From the NCBI GenBank assembly GCA_963833465.1, contig CAWHXW010000002.1:305157-369156 (forward strand): a DNA stretch of 64,000 bases. Reading direction: 5' to 3'. The stretch is from Fen-1298 sp963833465 (GTDB taxonomy: Bacteria > Bacteroidota > Ignavibacteria > UBA10030). A program made the translations under genes and the position numbers. Every line of letters starts with the position of its first letter. The first letter of the stretch is position 1. The notes under the pieces were generated by a model. The model ran no database searches. It was not told the DNA's origin and worked only from the letters and a program-made list of their open reading frames with translations. Shown here one piece after another: positions 45,241-55,057 of the stretch.

Positions 45241-45915
45241 TTACTTCCCTTCTATTACAATTACAAATTCACCTTTTTTTCCATCTTTCAGAAACTGTTG
45301 ATACAGTTTTGGCGGTGTGCTGTGATAAATTTCTTCTGAAGGTAATGTAAGGTCAAATGCTACGCATATACGACGCGTCTCTCCGAATACATCAGCCATA
45401 TCCCGCAAGAGTTGCACAAGACGATACGGAGTATCCATTAACACAATTGTTCGTTGTTCTTTTCGGAGATTGTGCAATTCGGTTAACCGCCGTTCGCGTT
45501 TTGGCGAAAGGAATCCTGCAAATACAAATTCTTTGATTGGGAATCCCGAGACAATGAGCGCCGGTAACAGCGATGAAGCACCTGGTACTGGAACAATTTT
45601 AATTTTATATCGAATTGCTTTCTCTACTAATACCCTTCCTGGATCCGAAAACACTGGTGTGCCTGCATCTGAAATCAACGCAATTGATTTTCCACCTTTC
45701 AATACATCAATCATAACGCTTGCGGCTGCGGTTTCGTTATGTTCATTCAACATCTCGATTTTTTTTTCAATTCCATATTGCCGAAGTAAGCGCAATCCTT
45801 CATTTCGTTCTTCGCATAAAACAACATCCACCATCTTGAGCACATCCAATGCACGCAGTGTGATATCATCATAATTACCTATTGGAATCGCTACAAGATA
45901 AAGAGTACCTGACAT
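45241..45915 (-). CDS. rsmI: 16S rRNA (cytidine-1402) 2'-O-methyltransferase
   Basis: Methylates C1402 in the ribosomal P site using S-adenosylmethionine. It has the tetrapyrrole-methylase fold: LYLVAIPIGNYDDITLRAL at 5-23, CEERNEG, SDAGTPVFSDPG near 82-93, VPGASSLLPALIVSGFP and FLSPKRERR. 224 residues is slightly short for the family, which is often 275-290, because the C-terminal extension is missing. It overlaps the AI-2E transporter stop by one base (TAATG). Confidence 0.93.
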   Translation of the reverse strand: MSGTLYLVAIPIGNYDDITLRALDVLKMVDVVLCEERNEGLRLLRQYGIEKKIEMLNEHNETAAASVMIDVLKGGKSIALISDAGTPVFSDPGRVLVEKAIRYKIKIVPVPGASSLLPALIVSGFPIKEFVFAGFLSPKRERRLTELHNLRKEQRTIVLMDTPYRLVQLLRDMADVFGETRRICVAFDLTLPSEEIYHSTPPKLYQQFLKDGKKGEFVIVIEGK

Positions 45916-47231
45916 TATAGTGCCGCCGTGGAAGATCTATCGGTATGTATATTGACTCCGCGCCTTCGTGTTTCCCAATCTCTAATAAATAAGATGATTA
46001 AAGCCGTAGTCGGGACGGCAATTAGCAAACCAACGAAACCGAGAAAATACATAAAAATAAGCAACGAAAGAATAATTAAAAGCGGATGCATTCCGACTTT
46101 GCTGCCAATGATTTTCGGAGATAGGAAAGTCACTTCTGTCATATGAAGAACGGCGATAGACACGACAGCAATTGATAGCTTTGTCAAAACCGGTGGATCA
46201 CTAAATAGTGCGATGATTGCTGAAAGTGCCATAATCGCGAATAGACCAAAATACGGAACAAGATCGAAAACACAAGCAAGCAATCCAAGCAGAAGAGCAT
46301 ATTTTATACCGACAACGGAAAAAAGAACTGCAACAATAATACCCTGCAGAAACGCTACAGTCAAGGCACCGCGAAGATAATGTCCAATGAGATCATCGGC
46401 ACGATTTATATAATCTTCCACCTGATCGCGTTTTCGTCTTGGAAAAAGCATTAAAAAACGATGCGCTATTTTGGGAAAGTCCGTTAAAAAATAAAATGTA
46501 AGAAACGGTATAAGAATTATATAAAATATTTGAGTTATGAAACTGGAAATGCTGCTCATCAGCGAACCAAGCGCTTTGAGCAGAGTTTTAAGAATATCTT
46601 CAAAACGCGGAGTCAATTGATTCGAAAATGTATTACGAAGTTCGTTCACTGATATGCCGTAACGTTCCAGAATTTTGATAAGCTGGCTATCCCAGATCGT
46701 ATTCCTATAATCATTAATAATTTTTGAAAACGTATCTAACACTCCTTCAAATTGAGTCAACGCTACCGGCAGTATAAAAAAAAGGACAAGTGTTATACTA
46801 GTTATAAATAAAAGAATCAGCACAAGCGAAGAAACCCATCTCGGAATTCTCCATGTTTGGAAAAGATCAACAACAGGGTTAAGCATGTATGCGAAAACCA
46901 GTGAAACAATAAATGGAGCAAGAATATTTGAAATGGAGTTTAAGAACCATAGTACAAATAGGATTATAGCCAGCCACATGATATTTCTGGCAAGAACATA
47001 GCGCCTAAGCGGAAAAAGAATAAACAGGATGGCACCTAGAGCAAGAAATGGAGAAAGAATTTCATGAATCGTATAAATAAGAACCAATAACAAGAGCATG
47101 CCTCCAACAAGCAAAACGACTTCAATTCTGCCTAGCGATGCAAAAAGAGAATCCCAACGAACGTTTTGCTTTACTTTCGGCTCTGAGTAATTTACATGTA
47201 TTGATTTCTTTGCTGCCCGTTGTCTGACCAT
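45915..47231 (-). CDS. AI-2E family transporter (PerM-like membrane protein)
   Basis: 438 residues with about eight membrane helices, including the family blocks PFIVSLVFAYMLNPVVDLFQ, FLTFYFLTDFPKI and GIKYALLLGLLACVFDLVPYFG, and a final GLLIAVPTTALIILFI. Family members export AI-2 or act as antiporters; the substrate here is unknown. I chose the ATG at 47231, just after the dut stop with GGA upstream; the upstream frame-open start lies inside dut. The N-terminal 45 residues are basic and cytoplasmic. Confidence 0.85.
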   Translation of the reverse strand: MVRQRAAKKSIHVNYSEPKVKQNVRWDSLFASLGRIEVVLLVGGMLLLLVLIYTIHEILSPFLALGAILFILFPLRRYVLARNIMWLAIILFVLWFLNSISNILAPFIVSLVFAYMLNPVVDLFQTWRIPRWVSSLVLILLFITSITLVLFFILPVALTQFEGVLDTFSKIINDYRNTIWDSQLIKILERYGISVNELRNTFSNQLTPRFEDILKTLLKALGSLMSSISSFITQIFYIILIPFLTFYFLTDFPKIAHRFLMLFPRRKRDQVEDYINRADDLIGHYLRGALTVAFLQGIIVAVLFSVVGIKYALLLGLLACVFDLVPYFGLFAIMALSAIIALFSDPPVLTKLSIAVVSIAVLHMTEVTFLSPKIIGSKVGMHPLLIILSLLIFMYFLGFVGLLIAVPTTALIILFIRDWETRRRGVNIHTDRSSTAAL

Positions 47232-47232
47232 T

Positions 47233-47706
47233 TTAGTTATTTCCTTTGGATATAACTCCAGTATGCCCGAAACCTCCGTCTGCGCGTGCAGAATCCTCAA
47301 GCGATGAAGATTCTTTCCATACTATGTGTTCATATTTTGTCACAACCATTTGAGCAACACGATCACCGCGCTGAATGATGTAAGGATTTTTTCCAAAATT
47401 AGTTATAATAATTTTAATTTCGCCCCGATAATCAGAATCAATAGTACCCGGCGAGTTAAGAATTCCAATATTATGCTTTAACGCAAGACCGCTTCGCGGC
47501 CGAATCTGTGCTTCATATCCTTGCGGCAACTCAATAACAAATCCAGAAGGAATTAATAGAGTTTCACCGGGTTGAATTTCAATATCCCGCTTAATTGCAG
47601 CGCAAATATCCATTCCGGCAGATCCATCTGTTGCATAACTTGGCAGAGGAATGTCCGATTGTTCCGGATCGATTCTAAGAATTTTTACGAATAGGGTTTC
47701 AGCCAA
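47233..47706 (-). CDS. dut: dUTP pyrophosphatase
   Basis: Hydrolyses dUTP to dUMP. The five motifs of the trimeric enzyme are present: GSAGMDI, RPRSGLALKH, GTIDSDYRGEI, RGDRVAQMVV, and the C-terminal DGGFGHTG, which replaces the usual GGFGSTG. 157 residues is normal. It begins with TTG at 47706 directly after the pdxB stop, with GAGG 8 bases upstream. Confidence 0.95.
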   Translation of the reverse strand: MAETLFVKILRIDPEQSDIPLPSYATDGSAGMDICAAIKRDIEIQPGETLLIPSGFVIELPQGYEAQIRPRSGLALKHNIGILNSPGTIDSDYRGEIKIIITNFGKNPYIIQRGDRVAQMVVTKYEHIVWKESSSLEDSARADGGFGHTGVISKGNN

Positions 47707-48876
47707 TTAGTTTTCCTCATCTTTCACTTTAAATCCGAGCAATCGAATTACATTAGCAATTTCTTTTGCTTTATCAGGAAGACAAACAGAATAATTAAAA
47801 AATTCTCTCCTTATGCGGTACTCGGCACGAAGTTTTTGAAAATAATTTCTGCGCTCCTCTTCCGGAAGTGGCATCAATTGACGCAAAGATTGATCGTCTA
47901 AGAGGATATCGTAACATTCCTTTATAATTTCATATAGTGTTTGCTCAAACGAAAATTCTGACATATCAATTCTTATTTCCGGCAGCATTGAATTCGGCAA
48001 AAGAGATTTAACATCTGTGTCGATTGGCAGGGATAAAAAACGGCAGACAGCTTCATAATTCATGCGTAGTGCATTCATTTTTCCGTCTAATGAATATCCC
48101 GCAATATGCGGTGTTCCCAGTGTAACAAGTTCAAGCAGAGCAGTGTTGATACTTGGTTCTTTTTCCCAAACATCAAGTACTGCTGCAGAAAGATGCTTAT
48201 CAAACAGTGCATTTTTCAATGCATTAGTTTCCACTACCGCACCGCGCGATGTATTTATAAGAATTGCGCCATGTTTCATTTTACGAATTCTATTCTCATC
48301 AAAAAGATGATATGATGCATCGGGTCCGTTGTATGTCAGCGGAACGTGTAGTGTTATGATGTCTGCTTCCATCAATTCATCCAAAGAATGTAACGGATAA
48401 CTGCTTCCCTGCTGTTTAAGCGGCGGATCATTTAAAAGCACGTGCAAACCAAGTGCCTCGGCTTTGCGCCATACTTGGCTGCCTACATTACCGACACCAA
48501 TAATGCCAATGGTTTTTCCTTGCAAAGCGAATTTATTAATATTCGCTAATTCTAAAAGAGATGCCGTTATATATTCGGAAACCGAATTAGAATTACTTCC
48601 CGGAGCGCTGACAAATGTAATTCCATTCTGTGCAAGATACTCTTCGTCAATGTGATCTGTTCCAATAGTCACAGTACCGACAAATTTCACGCGGCTTCCT
48701 TCGAGAAGATCGCGATTCACTTTCGTTTCTGAACGAACAATTAAAATATCAGCATCTTGTATCGTGTCTTTATTAATTTCATGTGTATCGAGTGCCGTTA
48801 CTTTTCCAATTTTCTCAAACGCATCTACAATATACGGCGTCCGCTTATTGACAACGATTTGAATATTTTGCGGCAT
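47707..48876 (-). CDS. pdxB: 4-phosphoerythronate dehydrogenase
   Basis: The second step of the DXP-dependent pyridoxal phosphate pathway. A D-2-hydroxyacid dehydrogenase with the NAD motif GIIGVGNVGSQVWRKAE near 122-138, the Arg in INTSRGAVVET, the Glu in DVWEKEPSI and the catalytic His in GTPHIAGYSLDGK near 255-267. 389 residues with the PdxB-specific C-terminal dimerisation domain (FSFEQTLYEII onwards). It follows the DUF2723 gene by 11 bases. Confidence 0.93.
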   Translation of the reverse strand: MPQNIQIVVNKRTPYIVDAFEKIGKVTALDTHEINKDTIQDADILIVRSETKVNRDLLEGSRVKFVGTVTIGTDHIDEEYLAQNGITFVSAPGSNSNSVSEYITASLLELANINKFALQGKTIGIIGVGNVGSQVWRKAEALGLHVLLNDPPLKQQGSSYPLHSLDELMEADIITLHVPLTYNGPDASYHLFDENRIRKMKHGAILINTSRGAVVETNALKNALFDKHLSAAVLDVWEKEPSINTALLELVTLGTPHIAGYSLDGKMNALRMNYEAVCRFLSLPIDTDVKSLLPNSMLPEIRIDMSEFSFEQTLYEIIKECYDILLDDQSLRQLMPLPEEERRNYFQKLRAEYRIRREFFNYSVCLPDKAKEIANVIRLLGFKVKDEEN

Positions 48877-48887
48877 TAATTTTAGCG

Positions 48888-49841
48888 TTATTTTCCTTTT
48901 CCTGGTTCGGCTGTGGTTTGCTTGTTCAACTGCTCGAGCATTTGAATTTTTTGCTTCAATCCCGGATCTGTCGGATATTTTACTTCAAGCTGTCGTAAAA
49001 TATTCAGCGATTTATTGTATTCCTTTGTCAATTCGTAAATATCCAGAATGGCACGGTACGGATTATAATAGGAACCCATATTTACATCACCCTTTTCAAT
49101 AAGACTGAGGCACGCCGGTTCTACCTCTGATGCCATTTCTTTTACTTGATCCATGCGTCCGAGAGCATTATAAAAATTTGCCATTTCCCAAGCGTATTCC
49201 CATCCAAAAGGAATTTTCTTATGCGGCATGAGCGCTTCCATCCTATCAAGAATCATCAAGCTCTTCTGCGGATTTTTTTCTACGTTCATATAATATGCTG
49301 CTAAAGCGCGGAATGCTGCCCTATAATTAGAAATAATTCTAATTGTATTCTCATCAAAAAAAACTTTTGGATTGGCAATTTCCCTGAATTTGTAACCATT
49401 CAGAGGAGTCTTTGAAAAACCGACAGGTTCATTTAGAAGATTCGCTTCAAGCACTGCCGGATCCATCCCATAATTTGCCTGAGGTGCTTTCATCGGCTCA
49501 AGTTTCCAAGTCAAACCTTTGAACCACATATAATCGTCAAGACCAATTTTAGCATCCGGTGAACATGTAGTTGCAAAATAAATCGGCCGCTTCCATTCGT
49601 TTGCCATGATGATGTTGTACACAGCAATATCCTGCACACGGAGGGCTTTTGTTTGCCCAAACTGTAATGTGTTTTTAAGCAAGAAAGTGATTTTCCCATT
49701 GTTTGTGACGGAAGTATCAAGAACGACCTGTTTCTTTTCCAGATATTGTTGAATTGCTTCCTTTGAAACTGGCAGCTCAACATTCCTTGGTTCCCACGCA
49801 ATCGGCTGAATATTAGCGATGTAAGAATCCGGCATATTCAT
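48888..49841 (-). CDS. DUF2723 membrane protein, C-terminal part (frameshifted gene)
   Basis: Holds the periplasmic C-terminal domain of the DUF2723 protein: MPDSYIANIQPIAWEPRN is conserved downstream of the membrane part, then helical TPR-like repeats (about 170-315) whose last stretch is PGLKQKIQMLEQL. The frame is open upstream of the apparent Met (PAYPEAKPVPMNMPD), and family sequence joins the N-terminal fragment near 49865-49880 after a one-base shift. The apparent start is therefore not the gene's start. Confidence 0.75.
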   Translation of the reverse strand: MNMPDSYIANIQPIAWEPRNVELPVSKEAIQQYLEKKQVVLDTSVTNNGKITFLLKNTLQFGQTKALRVQDIAVYNIIMANEWKRPIYFATTCSPDAKIGLDDYMWFKGLTWKLEPMKAPQANYGMDPAVLEANLLNEPVGFSKTPLNGYKFREIANPKVFFDENTIRIISNYRAAFRALAAYYMNVEKNPQKSLMILDRMEALMPHKKIPFGWEYAWEMANFYNALGRMDQVKEMASEVEPACLSLIEKGDVNMGSYYNPYRAILDIYELTKEYNKSLNILRQLEVKYPTDPGLKQKIQMLEQLNKQTTAEPGKGK

Positions 49842-51795
49842 CGGAACCGGTTTCGCTTCGGGATATGCCGGATGTACCTTTCATCAGCATAATGTACCAC
49901 GATGTATTTACCAAGCTCAAGTTCACAATTCTTACATCACGCCGTACACCTGCTACATCCTGAATGTACCACAAAGGGAAAGTATCATTATCGCCTTGTG
50001 TAAAAAGAATAGCATCCGGTTCACAAGTCTGGAGCATGTTATAGGCAAAATCCCATGGCACCCAATTCTTTGAACGGTCATTCGTGGCGTAATTAATTTG
50101 CAGCATTCTTAACGGAATAAAAAGCGAGCTAAGAACAAGCACTCCAAAGAATGCCGGTTTCGCCAGAGACGGCTGTGCAAGTTTTTCCTGAATAAGATCA
50201 AGCAATCCTTTTATACCAAGTGCTATCCACAATGCAAAAACGAAATACGCGCCGCAATAAAAGTATTCACGGTCTCTCGGCTGCGGTTCCTGCTGGTTTT
50301 GATAGTATGTTATAAGATATCCCATTAAAACAAAGGTCATCAGAAAAATAGATGCCATCTTCCAATCTTTTCGGAAATGTGTGTATAGTCCAAACAAACC
50401 CATAAAGAAAGGTATGCCAAATAATTTTTTCCAATCTACACCAGCATCTTGATCATGGGAAATGCGTCCAATAAAATTCCAAGCAACATATCGCTGAAAC
50501 ATATGATTCATCTGATATTTCAAAAAGAAATCAAGATCGCTGCTATATTTAGAATAGATTCCTGCTTTTTCCGGTTCTGCAGACCATCGGCGTTGAAACA
50601 TCGGGAAATCACCGTACTGCTCACGATTTAAATACGTGATAAGCTGTGCGAATGATCTGGGATGATTTTCATTCATCGGTAAATTTGCATTCGCCCGAAT
50701 AACAATCATTGTGTATGTCGTAAAACCGAGCACTGCTATGATTGAAGCAGTAATAGAAAGAGCCAGAATCATCCGCCGCTGTTTCATAGCCCAATACGCT
50801 CCAACACCACCGGCAGCCATCACACCAATAAGAACAAATAGTCCCGCTTCAAGATGATCTCCTGCAAGATAAAGCAACAGCTTGGGAAAATATCTGATAA
50901 TGCCGGCAAAAATCACAACGAAGGCACTGCCTCCGGCAAGAATTGCGAGATAAATAGAGTTTCTGTTAATTATTTTTTTCCTAAATATAACAAGCATTCC
51001 AAGACTCGCTATTATCATCGCGACAACGAATTTTTTTTCAAATTCACTTGTCATCTCCGGTGTCGGCGGCTGTGTTGATTTTTCTCCACTCCAGAAAATC
51101 ACCGCAATAATAAATAATAAAATCATATGTCCAAGAAAGACATACATTGACTGCAAGCATTCTTCATCGTTAGTGACATACTTTCTAAAAACTACAACAA
51201 TGCCGACAATAATAATCGTTAATACACTCATCAAATGCAGTCCGGTAGATAATCCGCCTATGTATGCAATTAAAAGCAGATAGCGTTCGCTTCCCGGCTC
51301 ATCAGCTTTTTCATTCCACACCATCATCAACCAAACAATGGAAGAATACAAAAGCATGCTTGCCGCAAAATAGTTTGCCTCACCGGCATTAAACCAGAAA
51401 GTATCGCTAAAGGAAAGAGTTAAAGCGCCGATTGCAGCCGCAATGTACGTTCCTACACTTTCCATAGATGTGCCGAATTGTTTGCCTTTATAGTTTTCAA
51501 TAACTTTAATAGTGATTAGATATAAAAACAATACAGTGAAAGCACTTGCAAGTGCGGATACTAAATTCATCCGGAAACCAAGATCACCTGGGATAGGAAG
51601 CATATAAAACACTCTGCCCACCATCGAGAACAAAGGACCGCCCGGCGGATGCGGTACCTGCATTAGACAGGCAGCGGCGGACAGTTCACCAGGATCCCAA
51701 AATGAAACAGATACCTGAGCAGTAATAATATATTGAATTGCAGAAACGAGAAGAACAAATGCACCTATAGCGCGACGAATAATATTTTTTTCCAT
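49813..51795 (-). CDS. DUF2723 (GT117-type) membrane glycosyltransferase-like protein, N-terminal part (frameshifted gene)
   Basis: A large membrane protein with about 12 helices and the family hallmark VSFWDPGELSAAACLMQVPHPPGGP near 30-54, whose Asp/Glu are thought to be catalytic in these protein O-mannosyltransferase-like proteins. It continues to the conserved QGDNDTFPLWYIQDVAGVRRDV block near 610-632 before running off frame. The two parts give about 970 residues, the normal size for DUF2723 proteins. The indel near 49865-49880 seems to be a simple one-base event. A role in protein glycosylation is established only for a few relatives. Confidence 0.85.
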   Translation of the reverse strand: MEKNIIRRAIGAFVLLVSAIQYIITAQVSVSFWDPGELSAAACLMQVPHPPGGPLFSMVGRVFYMLPIPGDLGFRMNLVSALASAFTVLFLYLITIKVIENYKGKQFGTSMESVGTYIAAAIGALTLSFSDTFWFNAGEANYFAASMLLYSSIVWLMMVWNEKADEPGSERYLLLIAYIGGLSTGLHLMSVLTIIIVGIVVVFRKYVTNDEECLQSMYVFLGHMILLFIIAVIFWSGEKSTQPPTPEMTSEFEKKFVVAMIIASLGMLVIFRKKIINRNSIYLAILAGGSAFVVIFAGIIRYFPKLLLYLAGDHLEAGLFVLIGVMAAGGVGAYWAMKQRRMILALSITASIIAVLGFTTYTMIVIRANANLPMNENHPRSFAQLITYLNREQYGDFPMFQRRWSAEPEKAGIYSKYSSDLDFFLKYQMNHMFQRYVAWNFIGRISHDQDAGVDWKKLFGIPFFMGLFGLYTHFRKDWKMASIFLMTFVLMGYLITYYQNQQEPQPRDREYFYCGAYFVFALWIALGIKGLLDLIQEKLAQPSLAKPAFFGVLVLSSLFIPLRMLQINYATNDRSKNWVPWDFAYNMLQTCEPDAILFTQGDNDTFPLWYIQDVAGVRRDVRIVNLSLVNTSWYIMLMKGTSGISRSETGSDEYAGFLHR

Positions 51796-51971
51796 ACTTT
51801 ATACGATCCTGTTATTATGAAATAATTGCTGGAACATGATAAGAATAAATCGGAAAAGAATGAATGGATAAATGAAGCTTTATTTAATTTTTAGCAATAG
51901 ACCGATATTATATTGGGCTTCTAGAAATGTCCCTTCCTAATCAAATATAGCTGTGATAAATCCGGAATAAG

Positions 51972-52433
51972 TCAGGCATCATTAATAATTTTGAATCTAA
52001 TTCGCAGAATATCGTTTGCATAATCGGCAGAAATAATCTTGAATTCTCCAATTTCGCTTGTAATGGATACATGCACGCCGCTGCACGGACAAAGGTCGTA
52101 ATTTCCTATTGCAATAATGCGTACTTTATCTCCGGCATCTTCAGGTAATCTTACCAACGAAACAATATGCCCTGCCTCTTCCCTGCTTAGTATTTTTTCT
52201 TGAATTGGGAGATCAGATTTAATTATCTCATTAACTTTGTTTTCTATTTTCACAATTTCTTCGGAAGTAAGATTTCGTCCAAAATGATAGTCGCATTTTG
52301 ATTTTTTCTTTTCGATGTGCGCGCTGAATGCGCGCCCGCAATTGAACATTCGCACCATTGTCTGGTTTAGTATATGTTCTGCTGAATGCATTCGCGGATC
52401 GTAATCTTTTCGATTGGAAACAATCCCGTCCAT
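51972..52433 (-). CDS. AlaX-like tRNA editing domain protein
   Basis: A stand-alone 153-residue editing protein of the AlaRS/ThrRS second-additional-domain family, which removes mischarged serine or glycine from tRNA-Ala or a related tRNA. The metal ligands are visible: MHSAEHILNQ (two His near 16 and 20) and CPCSGVHV (Cys and His near 119-126). The fold region GDKVRIIAIGNYDLCPCSGVHV is typical. It has no synthetase part. The neighbouring DUF2723 gene is unrelated. Confidence 0.85.
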   Translation of the reverse strand: MDGIVSNRKDYDPRMHSAEHILNQTMVRMFNCGRAFSAHIEKKKSKCDYHFGRNLTSEEIVKIENKVNEIIKSDLPIQEKILSREEAGHIVSLVRLPEDAGDKVRIIAIGNYDLCPCSGVHVSITSEIGEFKIISADYANDILRIRFKIINDA

Positions 52434-52613
52434 TTTTTAATCCTGCATATAGTCTATTTATTTTAGATTTGATTTAATATACGGTATTCTTTAGACTTTT
52501 TAATCGACAAATTGTTCCACATCATTCGATTATTCTTCTTGTAATTATCCAAATTATTTCAGATTCTCTAATTGAGCACTACAAATATTCCATTTTAAAA
52601 AGGAATAAAAATC

Positions 52614-53126
52614 ATGTCTCGATCCGTCCGTATCATTGGCTGGTCAACCGTTATTTTTTCAATTATTATAATTCTGTCGGAATTTTCTAATTTGTTTTCA
52701 GACCCTATAGAACAATTAAATGCAGTCTTTCAAATGTTTCCGCAAGCGAAAAGCAGAATGGAAACAGTTACGGAGGTAATGCAATACGACCGTATCTGGT
52801 CGGTTTATACGATTTTGTATTTCTGGTTTGTGTTTTTTGGATCAATACAATTTCTTCGTTTCCGATCGACAGGCAGAATGATTCTTGAAATTGCTTGCTG
52901 GATCGGAATGGTGAATGCTTGCATAGATTCAATTTTGAGTTATGTTCTCTGGAAACAAATGCAAACTGCCCTTTCATCTGTTACAGGAGCTTTCGGTATG
53001 GGTTTAGAGAGTCTCAATCCTTTGGGAAGCGCCGCAATAATTCTAAGTTTTTTCATGTGGATTATTCCAACTTTAGGCATGGTTTTTTATCTGCGAAAAC
53101 CAACCTTGAAGGCGCTGATGAAATAA
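52614..53126 (+). CDS. Predicted four-helix membrane protein
   Basis: 170 residues with four hydrophobic segments (IIGWSTVIFSIIIILSEF, WSVYTILYFWFVFFGSIQFL, MILEIACWIGMVNACIDSIL and AAIILSFFMWIIPTLGMVFYL). I recognise no family. AAAAGGAATAAAAATC precedes the ATG. It is alone on the plus strand between two minus-strand genes and ends 48 bases before the convergent AlbA-like gene. Confidence 0.7.
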   Translation: MSRSVRIIGWSTVIFSIIIILSEFSNLFSDPIEQLNAVFQMFPQAKSRMETVTEVMQYDRIWSVYTILYFWFVFFGSIQFLRFRSTGRMILEIACWIGMVNACIDSILSYVLWKQMQTALSSVTGAFGMGLESLNPLGSAAIILSFFMWIIPTLGMVFYLRKPTLKALMK

Positions 53127-53174
53127 GATTTTTAGTTGTAAGAGTTCTTCTGTTAATCAAGCGCTAAATATTAT

Positions 53175-53822
53175 TTAAAATGCACGAGTATAAAAGTCTT
53201 CCTTCTCGTGTGTATGAATCCTTATTACTCCTGCACGCACAAGTTGTATTAATGAGCGTGATGCCCGGCGATTGGAAATATTTACAAGCTTTGAGAATTG
53301 CTTAACCGTTATACGTTCGTTTTCATCAAGGTACTCAAATAGACGCCGCTCTGAATCTCCTATTACAATACGCAGCGGCGGAGTATCCGGATTTTCAGCT
53401 TGAAGAATGTGCACGACTTCTTTGCTTGCTTCGACAGTCTTATCGTTCACACGAATATAAACTCGTGTTCCTCCATTCTTTTCATCATCAACATTGAGAT
53501 AATGCGGTTTCTGATCGCTTTCTTCCACAATAACCACTACTACATCTTTACCTTTATAAGGGACTGTGTCGATAACAGGCTCGATCGGAGGATCGCAGTA
53601 GATACTTGCTGCAATCCGAATCATCTCCATTTCTTCCTTCTCGCTTCCGACTCCGACAATAGTCCGGTCATCGTCAACTCCAAAAAGTATTATACCCCCT
53701 TTTGCATTAGCAAATGACATCAAAGTTTTTGCCACTTTGACAGGTGTAGAAACCTTGCGTTTGAACTCCAGCTCGAAACCTTCGCCTTCTTCTATCAATA
53801 ATTTTAAGTCATTTAATTTCAT
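53175..53822 (-). CDS. AlbA/Schlafen-type ATP-binding domain protein with C-terminal winged helix
   Basis: 215 residues: an AlbA_2 domain (about 1-140) with the signature EGFELEFKRKV and SFANAKGGIILFGVDDD, then a winged helix-turn-helix (about 155-205, ITVKQFSKLVNISNRRASRSLIQLVRAG). Proteins of this arrangement are usually transcription regulators or nucleic-acid-responsive factors, and the target is unknown. It is 11 bases from mtgA and may belong to the same transcript. Confidence 0.85.
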   Translation of the reverse strand: MKLNDLKLLIEEGEGFELEFKRKVSTPVKVAKTLMSFANAKGGIILFGVDDDRTIVGVGSEKEEMEMIRIAASIYCDPPIEPVIDTVPYKGKDVVVVIVEESDQKPHYLNVDDEKNGGTRVYIRVNDKTVEASKEVVHILQAENPDTPPLRIVIGDSERRLFEYLDENERITVKQFSKLVNISNRRASRSLIQLVRAGVIRIHTHEKEDFYTRAF

Positions 53823-53833
53823 AACGTTACTAT

Positions 53834-54601
53834 TTACATTCCGCGTGCTTCCATACGTTCAAGTATCAGTTTGGATCGGCGCAGCACATATTTTGAATCT
53901 ACCTCAGCGCGATGTTTGCGCGGGCTTGGAATAATTGCAGCAAGCCGGACACATTCATCACGATTTAAGTTCGACGCTGTTTTATTAAAATAATAACGCG
54001 ATGCCGCTTCGATTCCGTACACGCCATCGCCCCATTCAATTACATTAAAATAGATTTCAAGAATGCGCAATTTCCCCAACTCTTGTTCCATATACCATGT
54101 CAGAATCCATTCTTTAATTTTTCTCAATGGATTTTTTGACGGCGAAAGATATAAATTTTTTACAAGTTGTTGTGTGATAGTACTTGCGCCGCGCACCGCA
54201 CGCCCTTCTTCAAAATTCCGTTCGATTGATTCTTTGAACTCGAACCAATCGAATCCATGATGCGACCAAAATGTTCCATCTTCCGAAACAATAACCGCGT
54301 TAACAGCATCTTGTGGAATCGAGCGAATCGGTATCCAATATTGCATTTTATGAAATGGACGATTGTGTTTTTTTGCATTTGCTGCCTGCTCGCGCATAAA
54401 AGCAGTCTCAGTTGGATTTTTCGTTTTTAATTGTCTGATATTGCCGTAAGGCAAAAATGATATCGTGAGAATTACAACGATCATAAAAAAAATAAACAGC
54501 GTTTTGATAGGATTGCGCTTAATAAATTGGATGGACTTTTTTATTGCAGTTTCTTTTGAAAAGATCTGATCAGATTGAGGTTGCTGATTATTTTCTTCCA
54601 T
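53834..54601 (-). CDS. mtgA: Monofunctional peptidoglycan transglycosylase
   Basis: Polymerises lipid II into glycan strands at the outer face of the inner membrane. One N-terminal anchor helix (about 35-58) precedes a GT51 domain with the catalytic Glu in VSEDGTFWSHHGFDW near 105-119, RGASTITQQLVKNL, SKNPLRKIKE, and the second catalytic Glu in ILEIYFNVIEWGDGVYG. No transpeptidase domain follows, so it is MtgA-like. The ATG at 54601 starts directly after the ruvX stop; an upstream TTG lacks a ribosome-binding site. Confidence 0.94.
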   Translation of the reverse strand: MEENNQQPQSDQIFSKETAIKKSIQFIKRNPIKTLFIFFMIVVILTISFLPYGNIRQLKTKNPTETAFMREQAANAKKHNRPFHKMQYWIPIRSIPQDAVNAVIVSEDGTFWSHHGFDWFEFKESIERNFEEGRAVRGASTITQQLVKNLYLSPSKNPLRKIKEWILTWYMEQELGKLRILEIYFNVIEWGDGVYGIEAASRYYFNKTASNLNRDECVRLAAIIPSPRKHRAEVDSKYVLRRSKLILERMEARGM

Positions 54602-54603
54602 TG

Positions 54604-55053
54604 TCAGCAAGAAAGCGTTTGTTTTGTATTATCCAAAAATCCTTGCAGAATAATTGCCGCCGCCATAGAATCTATACTGCCATCTTTTTTCTGACGATCC
54701 TTTTTCTTTGTTCCCATTGTACGCATCGTTTGATGTGCAATAACAGTGGTGAAACGCTCGTCCCATGCCACAACCTCAATATCGAGTTTTGATTTCAATA
54801 CTTCAATGAATTTTTTTACTTCATTTGCTTTATGCGCTTGCTCTCCCTTCAAATTGAAAGGCATGCCTACAACAATCAGTTTAACATTTTCTCTATCGGA
54901 TAACTGCCGTAAAAAGATAAACAGTGATGGATCATTTTTTAATGCTTCAATCGGGCGAGCTATAATGCCCATTGGATCACTCAACGATAAGCCGATATGC
55001 TGTGAACCGTAATCAATTCCAAGAATGCGCTTGTATGTTGTTTTCATTCCCAC
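54604..55053 (-). CDS. ruvX: Holliday junction resolvase-like protein
   Basis: The YqgF/RuvX family member: an RNase H-like fold with the metal-binding Asp in RILGIDYGSQHIGLSLS at 9-25 and VVGMPFNLKGEQ, WDERFTTV and DSMAAAIILQGFLD segments. It probably acts in rRNA processing or DNA junction resolution. The start is GTG at 55053 with AAGGAG 9 bases upstream; the ATG two codons later also fits. 149 residues is normal. It follows relA/spoT by 4 bases. Confidence 0.93.
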   Translation of the reverse strand: MGMKTTYKRILGIDYGSQHIGLSLSDPMGIIARPIEALKNDPSLFIFLRQLSDRENVKLIVVGMPFNLKGEQAHKANEVKKFIEVLKSKLDIEVVAWDERFTTVIAHQTMRTMGTKKKDRQKKDGSIDSMAAAIILQGFLDNTKQTLSC

Positions 55054-55057
55054 GGAA